Positions 10,258-19,745 are shown, numbered from the stretch's first letter. The stretch is DNA of 64,000 nucleotides from Maioricimonas rarisocia (GCF_007747795.1 NZ_CP036275.1:434001-498000); one strand, 5' to 3'. Translations and numbers: made by a program. The notes: generated from the sequence alone by a model not told the origin.

Positions 10258-11118
10258 CTAGTCGCCGTTGGCGAATGTCTGGAACCGCTCCCGCAAGTCG
10301 CGCGTGACCGGTCCGGGCTGGCCATCTCCGATGGGGCGTCCGTCCAGCTTGACGACGGGAATGACTTCAGCCGCCGTGCCGGTGAGGAAGCACTCGTCGG
10401 CGGTATAGATGTCGTGTCGGTCGAGGGTGCATTCCACGACGGGGACGTTCGCTTTGCGTGCCAGCTCCATCACGACGTTGCGGGTGACCCCTTCGAGGAT
10501 CCCGGCGTCGGTGGTGGGGGTTTTGAGCACGCCCCGTTTGACGATGAAGATGTTGTCGCCGGTGCATTCGGCCACTTCGCCGCGATGATTGAGCATCAGC
10601 GCTTCGAGGCATCCGGCGTCGGTCGCTTCGATCTTGGCGAGGATGTTGTTGAGATAGTTGAGCGACTTGATGCGGGGGCTCAGCGCGACCGGGTGGTTTC
10701 GGATCGTGCTGGCGGTGATGATCTCCAGGCCGTTCTCGTACAGCTCTTCGGGGTAGAGCGTGATCGTGTCGGCGATGATGATGATCTGTGGGTTGCTGGT
10801 GCGGCGAATGTCCAGCCCGAGGGTGCCAGCTCCGCGGGTCACGACCAGCCGCACGTAGCCCTGTTTGAGGCCGTTGCGGGCGACAGTTTCTTCGACGGCG
10901 GCGGTCATTTCGTCCGGTGAGATCGGGATCTGCAGCCGGATGGCCAGCGCGCTTTCGTAGAGACGTTCGACATGCTCGGCGAGCATGAAGACGCGGCCGT
11001 TGTAGACCCGGATCCCTTCGAAGATACCGTCACCGTACAGCAGACCGTGGTCGTAAACGCTGACGGTCGCCTGCTCTTTGTCGACAAACTGGCCGTTCAG
11101 ATAGACCTGCAACGACAT
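10258..11118 (-). CDS. ilvE: Branched-chain amino acid aminotransferase (class IV)
   Basis: Protein of 286 residues, typical length for class IV PLP enzymes. It shows DHGLLYGDGIFEGIR near residues 23-37, the PLP lysine at about residue 151 in SPRIKSLNYLN, and a late GTAAEVIPV loop. These match the BCAT/IlvE group that transfers the amino group between branched-chain 2-oxo acids and glutamate in the cytoplasm; a D-amino-acid transaminase is less likely. It follows the ABC transporter genes on the same strand with a 147-base gap, so co-transcription is possible but a functional link is not evident. Confidence 0.88.
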   Translation of the reverse strand: MSLQVYLNGQFVDKEQATVSVYDHGLLYGDGIFEGIRVYNGRVFMLAEHVERLYESALAIRLQIPISPDEMTAAVEETVARNGLKQGYVRLVVTRGAGTLGLDIRRTSNPQIIIIADTITLYPEELYENGLEIITASTIRNHPVALSPRIKSLNYLNNILAKIEATDAGCLEALMLNHRGEVAECTGDNIFIVKRGVLKTPTTDAGILEGVTRNVVMELARKANVPVVECTLDRHDIYTADECFLTGTAAEVIPVVKLDGRPIGDGQPGPVTRDLRERFQTFANGD

Positions 11119-11265
11119 GGCGAATATCCGGGAAGTAACGCGGGACTGAGGACGCGACGCAAGGACACGGTTACGCCCGCGCAGGTTCTGGTCGCGCGAC
11201 GTGAAGAGGGAGCGGCCGACGAGGAAGCAGACAACCGAAGCACCGGCGGCATCTGCGGCTGACGG

Positions 11266-12006
11266 TCAGGCGGCTTCTTCGAGTGCCTGAATGCGACCCT
11301 CGCTCAACCGAACGATTCGCTCCGCCTGACGAGCGATGGAATCGTCATGAGTCACCATGATGATAGTCAGCTTTTCCCGCTCGTTCAACTCGCTGAGGAG
11401 GTCGATGATCTCCTGCCCCGTGCGTGCGTCGAGGTTGCCGGTCGGCTCGTCCGCCAGCAGCACTTCCGGCTTTCCGATGAGTGCCCGGGCGATGGCGGCC
11501 CGCTGCATTTCGCCGCCGGAAAGCTCCGAGGGGCGGTGGTGAATGCGGTGGGCGAGCCCCATCTTTTCGAGGACTTCCATCGCCTGACTGCGGAAGTTCT
11601 TGCGCTGCCGCCAGTACTCGAGCGGAGAGCAGCGGATCAGCAGCGGCGTAATGACGTTTTCGAGCAGCGTCAGTTCCGGCAGCAGGTGATAGAACTGAAA
11701 GACGAATCCGAAGATGCGGTTGCGCAGCTCGTCGCGGGTCGTCTGCGGCAGATCGTCGATCCGCTGTCCTTCGAGTCGGACCTCGCCCATGTCGGGAGTG
11801 TCGAGCAGTCCGAGCAGGTGCAGCAGCGTGCTCTTGCCCGAGCCGGACTGTCCGACGATCGACAGGAACTCGCCCCGTCCGATCGAGACGTCGACCCCAC
11901 GCAGGACGGGGACACGGTGCTGTCCCTTGCGGTATGCCTTGTCGAGCGCGATGGCCCCCAGGTGAACTTGGGCTGTCTCGGTTCGCATCGGGAGGATTTC
12001 ACTCAT
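11266..12006 (-). CDS. lolD: ABC transporter ATPase, LolD/MacB type
   Basis: Protein of 246 residues with the full ABC set: Walker A GQSGSGKST (residues 52-60), Q-loop FQFYHLLPELTLLENV, signature LSGGEMQR, Walker B VLLADEPTGNLD and the H-loop VTHD. The DEPTGNLD and LTLLENV features place it in the LolD/MacB family that powers lipoprotein release or similar envelope export. The permease gene ends 69 bases upstream on the same strand, so the two should form one complex in the cytoplasmic membrane. The symbol is by family; the cargo is not proven. Confidence 0.85.
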   Translation of the reverse strand: MSEILPMRTETAQVHLGAIALDKAYRKGQHRVPVLRGVDVSIGRGEFLSIVGQSGSGKSTLLHLLGLLDTPDMGEVRLEGQRIDDLPQTTRDELRNRIFGFVFQFYHLLPELTLLENVITPLLIRCSPLEYWRQRKNFRSQAMEVLEKMGLAHRIHHRPSELSGGEMQRAAIARALIGKPEVLLADEPTGNLDARTGQEIIDLLSELNEREKLTIIMVTHDDSIARQAERIVRLSEGRIQALEEAA

Positions 12007-12075
12007 CGGTTTGCCCTCGAAACGTGCGGTGCGGCAGTGCCGCTCCGGTGCGGGTCGTCGGTTGCAGTCTGGTGT

Positions 12076-13737
12076 CTACTCGTAACGGAGTGCCTGGACG
12101 GGATGCAGGCGGGCGGCCCGGCGAGCGGGAAGCACGCTGGCCAGGACGGCAATCGCCATGGCTCCGAGCGAGACCCAGAGCACCATCGAGGGGTGGACGG
12201 CGGTGGGGATTTCCTGGAAGTAGTAGATCGTTTCGTCGAACACCTTGCGGCCGGTGATCCAGGTGATCGCGTCTTCGATTTCGTTGATGTAATGCACGAA
12301 GGTGAGGCCGAGCAGGACCCCGACGGTGCTGCCGACGACTCCCAGTGCCAGACCGTAGCTGAGGAAGATCGTCATGATGCCGCGGGAGCTGGCTCCCAGG
12401 GCCTTCATGATTCCGATGTCCCGCGTCTTCTCCACGACGATCATGTAGAAGATCGCGAGGATGCCGAAGCCGGCGACGGCGATGATGAGGAACAGCAGCA
12501 CGTTGAGGATGGCCGATTCGACGGCGACCGCTTCGAGCAGCGGCCCCTGTTTCTGTTCCCAGGTCCGGACCTGCAGGTGACCGTAGTCAAGCGGGAGCTG
12601 TGAGCGAAGCAGTTCGATGACGCGGGGGGCGTCGTCATAACTCTTGAGCTTGATCTGCAGCGAGGTGACGCTGCCCCGAGTCCAGTCCCCGCGGAAGTCA
12701 TGATCGAGCATGCCGCGGTTGAGCTGGAGTTCTTCGAGGTTGCAGAAGACGAGGTTCGAGTCGTACTCGCTCATTCCGCTCTTGAAGAGGTCGACCACTG
12801 TCGCTTTGAAGCTGGTGACCTCGGGAGTGCCGGTCTTGATCGTGCTGATCGCGACGTCTTCGCCCGGGTGCACCATCGTCATGGTGCGTGTTTCGCCGGT
12901 TTCTCCGTCCTTGTACGGAAAGCTGACCAGGCCCATGCCGACGTAGACGCGGGCCGGCAGCGGCTGGTCGGGATCCTGCTTCTCTGCGGGGGAGGCGAAC
13001 ATCGTGAGCGGACTGGTGCTGCCGGAGGAACCGTTGCCCGAGGCGGCCGAATCACCGGCAGCCTGGCGGGTCGCCGGGTCGAACGGGTCGTATGACGCGG
13101 TGTCACCGCCGGCGGCGAACGGGTTGTCCTCCTGAGCGGTGGAGCCGGACGCAGCGGCGATGGTCTCCGGTGCCGACGATCCCGCCTGGGACTGTTGTCG
13201 GAGGCTGTTCCGGAGTCGTTCGAGCCGCATCCACTCAGACCGCCATTGTTCCGCTTCACTGGTCAGTTCCCAGTCGAGCGGTTCGGAGACGGGGCGAAGG
13301 GGCTGGCGGACGACCTTTTCCCCTTCGCGGAGTGCCTGACGGCTGGTGAGGAACTCGGCCAGCGGACTGACGGAGTGCTTTCCTTCGGGGAGGATGCCGA
13401 TGAGCGTTACCGGCTGGTGAATCGACTGACCGTGCCAGTCGAAGCTCATCATGCCGTAGATCTCGACGGCGGGCGTCATCGAGTCGATGTAGGGGCCGGC
13501 GATCTCTTCGACGGCGGCCATCAGTCGCTCGGGGTCGGTGGCCCCGTCGGTGCTGGTGCTCTCGACCATGATGTCGGCGAGGATGCCGTGAATCCGGTCC
13601 TTCATCTGTGTGCTGAAGCCGGTCATCACGGAGTTGACCACGATCATCGTGGCCACGCCGAGGGTCACACTGATAATGCTCGCCAACGCGATGAATCGCG
13701 TGCGGAGATAGCGGGATGCGAGCAGGTATTTGTACAT
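12076..13737 (-). CDS. ABC permease, LolC/LolE-like, with a large periplasmic insert
   Basis: Protein of 553 residues from ATG 13737; the open frame runs to 13806, but this start gives the typical MYKYLLASRYLRTR opening. One membrane segment near residues 20-42 is followed by a large periplasmic MacB_PCD domain, then three C-terminal membrane segments (FtsX-like) with the coupling stretch EKTRDIGIMKALGAS. It ends LPARRAARLHPVQALRYE, the classic LolC/E/MacB terminus. The length exceeds that of E. coli LolC (about 400) because of a Ser/Gly/Pro-rich low-complexity insert around residues 195-270. It pairs with the downstream LolD-like ATPase. Confidence 0.87.
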   Translation of the reverse strand: MYKYLLASRYLRTRFIALASIISVTLGVATMIVVNSVMTGFSTQMKDRIHGILADIMVESTSTDGATDPERLMAAVEEIAGPYIDSMTPAVEIYGMMSFDWHGQSIHQPVTLIGILPEGKHSVSPLAEFLTSRQALREGEKVVRQPLRPVSEPLDWELTSEAEQWRSEWMRLERLRNSLRQQSQAGSSAPETIAAASGSTAQEDNPFAAGGDTASYDPFDPATRQAAGDSAASGNGSSGSTSPLTMFASPAEKQDPDQPLPARVYVGMGLVSFPYKDGETGETRTMTMVHPGEDVAISTIKTGTPEVTSFKATVVDLFKSGMSEYDSNLVFCNLEELQLNRGMLDHDFRGDWTRGSVTSLQIKLKSYDDAPRVIELLRSQLPLDYGHLQVRTWEQKQGPLLEAVAVESAILNVLLFLIIAVAGFGILAIFYMIVVEKTRDIGIMKALGASSRGIMTIFLSYGLALGVVGSTVGVLLGLTFVHYINEIEDAITWITGRKVFDETIYYFQEIPTAVHPSMVLWVSLGAMAIAVLASVLPARRAARLHPVQALRYE

Positions 13738-14135
13738 CGCGGCATTCCTTTGCCGTGTTTCGAGACGCCCGGATGTGTCTGACGCGGGGCGGTCGACCGA
13801 TGGCACGTCCAGTGTGCATCGGCAGGAACGGGCGGAGTTTAGGCGCTTCTCGCAGCTGCGTCGAGACGGATGTTCCGGTCGACACGGCGGTGCAGGCGCA
13901 GATTCTGCAAGTCTTCGTGCGGCAAGAGGTAACGGTTGTTGTGGCCGACTGCACCGGGCGTGGGGACCGCTGGAGGCGGACGGGGATTTGATCCGGCGGG
14001 GCGGCCCGTCTATGGTTGAAGAGATGACACTCCCGCCTGATCAGGTGACCTCTGTTGTGCCGCGCTCTGTCCGCGACCGAATCGAGGCGGGGAAGTCTGG
14101 GCCGACACTTCCATCCGATTGACCTTTCCTCTGCG
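13738..14135. other. Divergent intergenic region, 398 bases
   Basis: This space separates the minus-strand ABC permease and the plus-strand repeat protein and must hold both promoters. The frames inside are rich in Arg, Cys and Gly and do not look coding. No operator-like repeat was recognised. Confidence 0.5.
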
Positions 14136-15617
14136 ATGACTCGACCAGATCTGTCGCCGTCGGATCGAACCGGCGGCCGGTGGCAGTTGCAATTCGATGC
14201 GCTCGGGGGCTGGGGCATCAGTCTCGTCGTGCATACGATGCTCCTTCTTCTGCTGGCGCTCGTGGTCCTGCCGATCGTCCCCGCCGAGCAGGAACGGATT
14301 CTGACCGTGTCGACTGTCGAGAACGATTCGGAACCGGTTGTCGACGTCGTTGAGATTCAGCCGCAGGAGATCATCGAGGGCAGCACGAGCATCGCCGCCG
14401 AAGCGGTCGATGCGGTCAATCTCGCGGAGACCCCGTCTCCGGTGACGGTGAACGTGGACCGGAAGTCGCTCAGCCTGCCGCCCAGTCTCGCTGAACTGCT
14501 CGGACCGGAAGTGGACCGGCAATCAGACTTCGCGGGGCGAAGCGAGGCGGCGCGTGCTGCGCTTGTTCGTGGTTTCGGTGGTACGACTGCGAGCGAAGCG
14601 GCTGTCACCAGCGGACTGCGGTGGCTGGCAGAACATCAGAACGCGGACGGGAGCTGGAACTTTGCCCACTCCCGGGAAGAGTGCCAGGAAGACTGTACGG
14701 GAGATGGTCTGCTGGACAATCGTCCGGTGGCGGCGACGTCGATGGCCCTGCTCTGTTTTCTGGGGGCCGGGCACACCCATGAGGAAGGGAAATACCGGAG
14801 GGTTGTGAGGGATGGCGTGCGGTACCTGATGCGCCGCAGGGAGTTCTCGGAATACGGAATCGATTTCCGCAACGGGGCGGGGACCTCTGCCATGTACAGT
14901 CACGGCCTGGCAACAATCGCCCTGTGCGAAGCGTACGGGCTCTCGGGCGATGCGCTGCTGAAGCGCCCGGCGCAGCTGGCGGTGAACTTCATCGTCAATG
15001 CGCAGGATCCCGCAATCGGCGGCTGGCGCTATCAGTTCCGCCCACCTGATGCCGTTGGCGATACATCAGTTGTCGGCTGGCAGGTGATGGCCCTGGCGAG
15101 TGCCCGCATCGCCGGCCTCGACGTTCCACGAAAGAGCCGACAGCGGGCCATGCGGTTTCTTGATTCCGTACAGCTCGAGGACGGAGTGTACTACGGCTAC
15201 GTGAAACCTCAGCGGAAGGCATCGACGACGGCGATCGGTCTGCTCTGCCGGCTGTATCTCGGTTGGGCGACGGATCGGCCGGCTGTCCACAGAGGCGTGG
15301 AGTTTCTCGCAGGCCGGGGACCTGACCGGAACAACATGTACTACAACTACTACGCGACGCAGGTGCTGCATCACACCGGCGGAGAAGCCTGGGTGAGGTG
15401 GAACGAGTCAATGCGCGCGTGGCTGGTCCGGACTCAGGAGCGTGATGGACATGCGGCCGGCAGCTGGAGAATCCGTAACGGAACGGGCTCGCTCCGCGAT
15501 CCGCATGCGAAGACGGGAGGCCGGCTGTACATCACCTGCCTGGCCATCCTCACGCTCGAGGTCTACTACCGGCATCTGCCACTGTACCAGCGGCAATCCG
15601 TTCAGGCCGAGATGTGA
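14136..15617 (+). CDS. Membrane-anchored prenyltransferase/squalene-oxidase-repeat protein
   Basis: Protein of 493 residues. ATG 14136 was chosen because it places one hydrophobic segment (VVHTMLLLLLALVVLPIV) at residues 29-46. A Val/Glu-rich linker of about 100 residues is followed by an alpha/alpha-barrel-like domain with repeats such as GLRWLAEHQNADGSWNF and GGWRYQF, the QW-type repeats of squalene cyclase-related proteins. The DxDD motif of hopene cyclases is not seen, so a cyclase activity is doubtful. Such anchored repeat proteins are common in Planctomycetes and have no known role. Confidence 0.75.
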   Translation: MTRPDLSPSDRTGGRWQLQFDALGGWGISLVVHTMLLLLLALVVLPIVPAEQERILTVSTVENDSEPVVDVVEIQPQEIIEGSTSIAAEAVDAVNLAETPSPVTVNVDRKSLSLPPSLAELLGPEVDRQSDFAGRSEAARAALVRGFGGTTASEAAVTSGLRWLAEHQNADGSWNFAHSREECQEDCTGDGLLDNRPVAATSMALLCFLGAGHTHEEGKYRRVVRDGVRYLMRRREFSEYGIDFRNGAGTSAMYSHGLATIALCEAYGLSGDALLKRPAQLAVNFIVNAQDPAIGGWRYQFRPPDAVGDTSVVGWQVMALASARIAGLDVPRKSRQRAMRFLDSVQLEDGVYYGYVKPQRKASTTAIGLLCRLYLGWATDRPAVHRGVEFLAGRGPDRNNMYYNYYATQVLHHTGGEAWVRWNESMRAWLVRTQERDGHAAGSWRIRNGTGSLRDPHAKTGGRLYITCLAILTLEVYYRHLPLYQRQSVQAEM

Positions 15618-15680
15618 AGCGGCGGCATCGATGTTGGCGAAGGCTCGTCCGGTGCCGGGCGGGCGGGTAGAATTCGAGGC

Positions 15681-16784
15681 ATGAAACATCGCATTCGCTA
15701 CATCATGATCGGCGGCTTCCTGGGAGCCGGTAAGACGACCACATTGGGCCAGCTCGCCGCACGGTATACCGGCCGTGGTCTGCGGGTGGGGATCGTGACG
15801 AATGACCAGGCGGCTGATCTGGTTGATACGAATACGCTGCGGTCTCAGGGGTTCGATGTCGGCGAAGTGGCGGGGGCCTGCTTCTGCTGCAACTTCGACG
15901 AGCTGATGGGGACCATCGAATCGCTGGCGGCGGACGAGCGTCCGGATGTCATCCTGGCCGAGCCAGTCGGCAGCTGTACGGATCTGGTCGCGACGGTGAT
16001 CCAGCCCATCAAGCGGCTGTTCAATGCCGAGTTCGAGATCGCGCCGTATTCGGTCATCATCAAGCCGAGCCACGGCCGCAAGATCCTCAGCGACGGGAAG
16101 TCGGGGTTTTCGCCCAAGGCGGCTTACATCCTCAAGAAGCAGCTTGAAGAAGCGGATGCGATCCTCATCAACCGGATCGACGAGCTTTCGGCTGAAGAGG
16201 CGGATGAGATTGCCGCGGTGGTTCGCGAGCATCATCCCGAGACGCCCGTGCTTCGAATCTCGGCACGGACCGGCGAAGGGCTCGATGCGCTGGAGGAGCT
16301 GCTTGCGCAGCAGGGTGACTTCGGCCGCCGCATCCTCGACATCGACTACGACACCTACGCGGAGGGGGAGGCTGAGCTGGGGTGGCTCAATTCGAGTCTG
16401 ACCGTCACGGCTGAAGCGAAGTTCCCCCTCGACGACCTGCTGCTGGGAATCGTGAAGCGGCTCCAGGAGCGGCTGGCTGAAAGCGACGCCGAGGCGGCTC
16501 ACCTGAAGACGATCGGCCTGTGGGAAGGATTCTTCGGAGTCGCCAATCTGATCAGCAGTGATACGGCTCCAGAGCTCTCGCTCCCATCGCGACGCGACGT
16601 GAAGGACGTGGACGTGATCGTCAATGCCCGGGTAGCGTGTGACCCGGCGATTCTGCAGCGGCTCGTGGAAGAGTCGGTGGGCGATGTCTGCCGGTCGCTC
16701 GGCGCGTCCGCGACGTTCCGCCAGACGCAGAGTTTCCGCCCGGGACGTCCCGTGCCGACGCACCGCTTCGCAGACGCCAACTGA
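15681..16784 (+). CDS. CobW/COG0523-family GTPase
   Basis: Protein of 367 residues. It has Walker [11 protein letters not shown] at residues 11-20, the metal-binding CxCC in [11 protein letters not shown] near residue 70, and a guanine-specificity motif that reads NRID instead of the usual NKxD. G3E GTPases of this type act as metallochaperones or insert metals into enzymes. The C-terminal part is longer than and different from CobW_C, with two Glu/Asp-rich helices. GAGG stands 6 bases before the ATG. A terminator follows 54 bases after the stop codon. The metal and client are unknown; the neighbours give no hint. Confidence 0.85.
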   Translation: MKHRIRYIMIGGFLGAGKTTTLGQLAARYTGRGLRVGIVTNDQAADLVDTNTLRSQGFDVGEVAGACFCCNFDELMGTIESLAADERPDVILAEPVGSCTDLVATVIQPIKRLFNAEFEIAPYSVIIKPSHGRKILSDGKSGFSPKAAYILKKQLEEADAILINRIDELSAEEADEIAAVVREHHPETPVLRISARTGEGLDALEELLAQQGDFGRRILDIDYDTYAEGEAELGWLNSSLTVTAEAKFPLDDLLLGIVKRLQERLAESDAEAAHLKTIGLWEGFFGVANLISSDTAPELSLPSRRDVKDVDVIVNARVACDPAILQRLVEESVGDVCRSLGASATFRQTQSFRPGRPVPTHRFADAN

Positions 16785-16838
16785 AGAACGTTTCGCAAGG
16801 TTCCAGGCGGTCGATCTGAAAGCGGTTCCGCCAGATTC

Positions 16839-16873
16839 AGCCCATCCCTCACTGAGGGGGACGGGCTTTTTTT
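16839..16873 (+). terminator. Rho-independent terminator after CobW-type gene
   Basis: A hairpin with AGCCC/GGGCT outer pairs (16839-16843 with 16863-16867) and an inner CCCTC/GAGGG stem is followed directly by a run of seven T. This is a textbook intrinsic terminator. Confidence 0.9.
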
Positions 16874-17101
16874 GTAGGGCAGGATGTGCAGGTTGTGCGG
16901 GATTTTGTGGCTGTGCGGGTGGTGTCAAGCCGAATAAGGAGATTGAAGTGTCGCCTTTGCGCCAAACGTGCAGACGGCGAGTGGAACACCGCAAGGAATC
17001 AGCAGGCCTGGAGCCTGTCGATTCGTTCGCGTTGTTGAGTGCGATGAGCCTTGAAGGCGGCCTGCCGAGCGTGCCGCCCTGACGCCGTTACAACGAAGAA
17101 T

Positions 17102-17106
17102 GGAGG
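17102..17106 (+). promoter_or_regulatory. Ribosome binding site GGAGG
   Basis: GGAGG stands 8 bases before GTG 17115. It favours this start over ATG 17100, which would overlap the site. Confidence 0.55.
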
Positions 17107-17114
17107 ATCCGGCC

Positions 17115-17639
17115 GTGCATCATGGACGGACATGTCTGACGTGGATCATGGGTCTGGCGGTGATGGCGAGCGGGATGGTCCCGGCCAGCGGCGGAGAGCG
17201 TGCCGCTGCGGTCCGTCCGCCGGCGGACGTCTCCCTGGAAGAGGATGGCCGTCTGCTGGGTCGTGTGGTGGATGCCTCGGGGCGTCCTCTGGACGGTGCG
17301 GTGGTGACGATCGCGCAGAAAGACGTCGTGCTGGGCCGGATGGTGACGAATGCCAAAGGGGAGTTCGCTGCCCGCGGTCTGTCGAGCGGCGTGTACGAGA
17401 TCCACACGGCGCAGGCGAGTGCCTCGTACCGGGTGTGGCCGTCCGCCGTGGCGCCTCCTTCGGCTCAGCCGCTGGTGCAGCTGATGTCGGGAACCGGTCC
17501 CGTGGTGCGTGGCCAGTTGGGTTACATCGATCCGTACAGCGTCATTGATCTGGGACTTGGTGTAACGGCGGTGACGCTCTCGGCGGTGGCCGTGAGCCGT
17601 CTGGAAGGTGATCGCGTGGTGCGGATCGTCTCGCCGTAA
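17115..17639 (+). CDS. Secreted protein with carboxypeptidase-regulatory-like domain
   Basis: Protein of 174 residues from GTG 17115 (179 from ATG 17100). The signal peptide is around TWIMGLAVMASGMVPASGG. Residues about 40-100 match the CarboxypepD_reg beta-sandwich: GRLLGRVVDASGRPLDGAVVT, then GEFAARGLSSGVYEI. The C-terminal 60 residues include a possible hydrophobic segment (VIDLGLGVTAVTLSAVAV). In Planctomycetes such proteins often stand beside polysaccharide-export genes, as here: the SLBB lipoprotein gene begins 128 bases downstream. A role in the envelope is likely; the partner is unknown. Confidence 0.7.
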   Translation: MHHGRTCLTWIMGLAVMASGMVPASGGERAAAVRPPADVSLEEDGRLLGRVVDASGRPLDGAVVTIAQKDVVLGRMVTNAKGEFAARGLSSGVYEIHTAQASASYRVWPSAVAPPSAQPLVQLMSGTGPVVRGQLGYIDPYSVIDLGLGVTAVTLSAVAVSRLEGDRVVRIVSP

Positions 17640-17767
17640 TCGTGGAATGCGGGATCAGGCGGTGCGGAGGAGATGTCCGGTCGGATCCGCGGGGAGTGTT
17701 CCTGCGGTCGCCGGGCATCCGGAGGGGCGGTGTCGAGCCGGAGGTAAGTCCCGTGCAGGGGGTTGGC

Positions 17768-18901
17768 ATGAGAGCGAGAGTCGGTGGATATCTGACGGCA
17801 GCCTGCCTGAGCATGGTGCTGAGCGGCTGCGCGACACCGATGGTGCATCCAGTGCACCAGCAGGTGACGGACATTGCGTACAGCGATGTGCCTCGGGAAC
17901 TGAACAAGGTGACTTTGCCGACGTATCGGGTGGAGCCACCGGACATCCTTCTGATCAGTGCGGTGAGCAGCGCGCGTTCTGCGGCGGCTCCGCTGCGGAC
18001 CGGTGATCAACTGCTGATCCAGATTGCCAACGGTCTGCCGCTGGCGACGGAGTCGGATCCGGAGCTGAACCCGCTGGAATACCAGGCGGAACTGTCGCTG
18101 GATGTGCAGTTCAAGCTGATCAACCGTGAGTTCATGGTGGGGAATGACGGCACGGTGGACCTGGGTCCGGCGTACGGTCAGATCCCGGTGGAAGGGATGA
18201 GCCTGGACGAGTCGCGGGTGGCGATCGACCGTCACCTGCGTGAGGTGGTGGGTCTGTCGAACCCTGTGGTTTCGGTGCGTCTGCTGGACATCGGGGCTCC
18301 TCAGCCGGTGGCGGGGGAACACCTGGTGCGTCCGGACGGGACGGTGTCGCTGGGGGTGTACGGCGAGATTCCGGTGGCGGGGCTGACGCTTTCGGAAGTG
18401 AAGCTGGCGGTGGAACACCACCTGGCGCGGTACCTGCATCGTCCGGAAGTCAGCGTGGACGTGCTGGCCTATAACAGCAAGGTGTACTACGTGGTGACGG
18501 ACTTCGGTGGTCTGGGTCAGCAGGTGGTGCGTCTTCCGGTGACAGGGAACGAGACGGTGCTGGACGCGATCGCACAGATCGAAGGGCTGTCGTCGTCGTC
18601 ATCGAAGAAGGTGTGGATCGCGCGTCCGGCTCCGGCGGGTTCGACGCACGCCCAGATTCTGGACGTGCACTGGGAAGAGATCGTGGCCGAGGGGATCACG
18701 ACAACGAACTACCAGATCCTGCCGGGTGACCGGGTGTACGTGGAAGCCGACTGGCTGATCGCCACCGACAATCTGCTGTCGAAGATCTTCGCTCCGCTGG
18801 AACGGACGTTCGGCGTGATCACGCTGGGGAGCGGTACGGTGCAGAACCTGAAGTTCTTTGACAGCCGGTTCAGCGGTGGCGGGGTGGGCGGCGGGTTCTG
18901 A
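17768..18901 (+). CDS. Polysaccharide export lipoprotein (Wza family, SLBB)
   Basis: Protein of 377 residues. ATG 17768 gives a lipoprotein signal ending VLSGC. The Poly_export domain lies around residues 45-160 (YRVEPPDILLI, then MVGNDGTVDLGPAYGQIPVEGMSL). A first SLBB-like unit repeats the pattern (LVRPDGTVSLGVYGEIPVAG), and a second covers about residues 235-330. Wza-type proteins form the outer-membrane channel for capsule or exopolysaccharide. The other export parts (Wzc-like kinase, Wzx, Wzy) are not adjacent. The C-terminus is Gly-rich. It lies 24 kb from the sugar cluster, so assignment to that polymer is a guess. Confidence 0.88.
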   Translation: MRARVGGYLTAACLSMVLSGCATPMVHPVHQQVTDIAYSDVPRELNKVTLPTYRVEPPDILLISAVSSARSAAAPLRTGDQLLIQIANGLPLATESDPELNPLEYQAELSLDVQFKLINREFMVGNDGTVDLGPAYGQIPVEGMSLDESRVAIDRHLREVVGLSNPVVSVRLLDIGAPQPVAGEHLVRPDGTVSLGVYGEIPVAGLTLSEVKLAVEHHLARYLHRPEVSVDVLAYNSKVYYVVTDFGGLGQQVVRLPVTGNETVLDAIAQIEGLSSSSSKKVWIARPAPAGSTHAQILDVHWEEIVAEGITTTNYQILPGDRVYVEADWLIATDNLLSKIFAPLERTFGVITLGSGTVQNLKFFDSRFSGGGVGGGF

Positions 18902-18942
18902 CGGACGGCGAAGGGACCTGCTGAGTCGAGGATGAGACCAAA

Positions 18943-18962
18943 CCGGGTGGTGCTCCACCCGG
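18943..18962 (+). other. 8-bp hairpin before secreted protein gene
   Basis: CCGGGTGG and CCACCCGG flank a TGCT loop. There is no U-tract. It lies 24 bases before the next ATG, between two co-directional genes, so it may be an mRNA-processing or attenuating stem. Confidence 0.4.
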
Positions 18963-18986
18963 CTCCAGGGAAGGGGGGAAACCGAG

Positions 18987-19622
18987 ATGTCTGGAATCAG
19001 GCGTGCAGCTTCCGGGCTGCTGCTGGGAAGCGTGTTGTGGGTGGGATCGGGTGACGTGGCCCGTTCTCAGGAGCCAGGGGGCGTCGAGCCTGCCGGGTGG
19101 TCGCACAGCATGGGGACGGCGAGCGTGGTGAGCGATGCGCACTGCCTGCCGGGTGAAGCTGCGGGGATGTGGTCCGCTGAGGCGGATGTCCCGTGGTGGC
19201 AGTGGTGGCGTCGTGGTCATCATGATCATGCTCAGGCGACACTGATCAAACGTCAGACGGACTACTACCGCCGTCAGCGTCACCATCCGAACTTCATCCA
19301 TCCGGTGTACTCACCGCACCATGCAGCGACGTGGGGGTATCACCTGACGTGCTGGCGTCGGTTCCCCGAAGAGTATCTGGCACCCTGTCCGTGCGGTTCG
19401 TGCCGTGACCTGCTGCAGCCGGGCTACGGGCCAGGTGAGCTGGTTCCGGCCGAGGCGGTTCCTGCGGGCCCGGTTCCGGGTGCGGGAGATGCACCAGGGC
19501 GGCTGCCGATGCCTCCGGCCGATCCTCCCAACGGAGATGATCCGGGTACCGCCCCGCCACCACCCGATCTGCCTCCGATGAGCAGCCGGTTGCCGCTGAG
19601 CAGTCCTGTCGGATTGCGTTAG
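18987..19622 (+). CDS. Secreted His/Trp/Pro-rich planctomycete protein
   Basis: Protein of 211 residues. A purine-rich AAGGGGGG site stands before the ATG. The signal peptide spans residues 1-27 (SGLLLGSVLWVGSGDVARS). The central part is rich in Trp, His, Tyr and Arg (PWWQWWRRGHHDH, then TWGYHLTCWRRFPEE, then PCPCGSC). The TCWRRFP-type motif resembles one I recall from many secreted Planctomycetes proteins. The last 75 residues are Pro/Gly-rich and probably disordered. No enzymatic motif. It follows the export lipoprotein gene by 85 bases and is probably co-transcribed. A decayed copy lies about 0.6 kb downstream. Confidence 0.7.
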   Translation: MSGIRRAASGLLLGSVLWVGSGDVARSQEPGGVEPAGWSHSMGTASVVSDAHCLPGEAAGMWSAEADVPWWQWWRRGHHDHAQATLIKRQTDYYRRQRHHPNFIHPVYSPHHAATWGYHLTCWRRFPEEYLAPCPCGSCRDLLQPGYGPGELVPAEAVPAGPVPGAGDAPGRLPMPPADPPNGDDPGTAPPPPDLPPMSSRLPLSSPVGLR

Positions 19623-19745
19623 CGAACCGCGACGGGAATTGCTCCGGGAAGTTTTTCCCCGGACGTTGATCGGCTGTTACACTGAAGACCAGACGCATCC
19701 AGCATCCCGGTCGGTGAGACCTGTTGCTATTGCAGGAGTCGGACA

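Larger units (their letters stand above)
16785..17114. other. Intergenic region, 330 bases
   Basis: It holds the terminator of the CobW-type gene and then about 240 bases without a supported gene. A promoter for the export operon is expected here. Confidence 0.5.

Noticed and set aside
9786-10325. Minus-strand open frame of 179 codons overlapping the small membrane protein
   Set aside because: Ser/Arg/Thr/Pro-rich with no signal or domain; it overlaps the aminotransferase end.
19640-19665. Hairpin TCCGGG/CCCGGA after the His/Trp protein gene as a terminator
   Set aside because: The stem is short and bulged, the T-run is in the loop, and the downstream gene appears co-transcribed.
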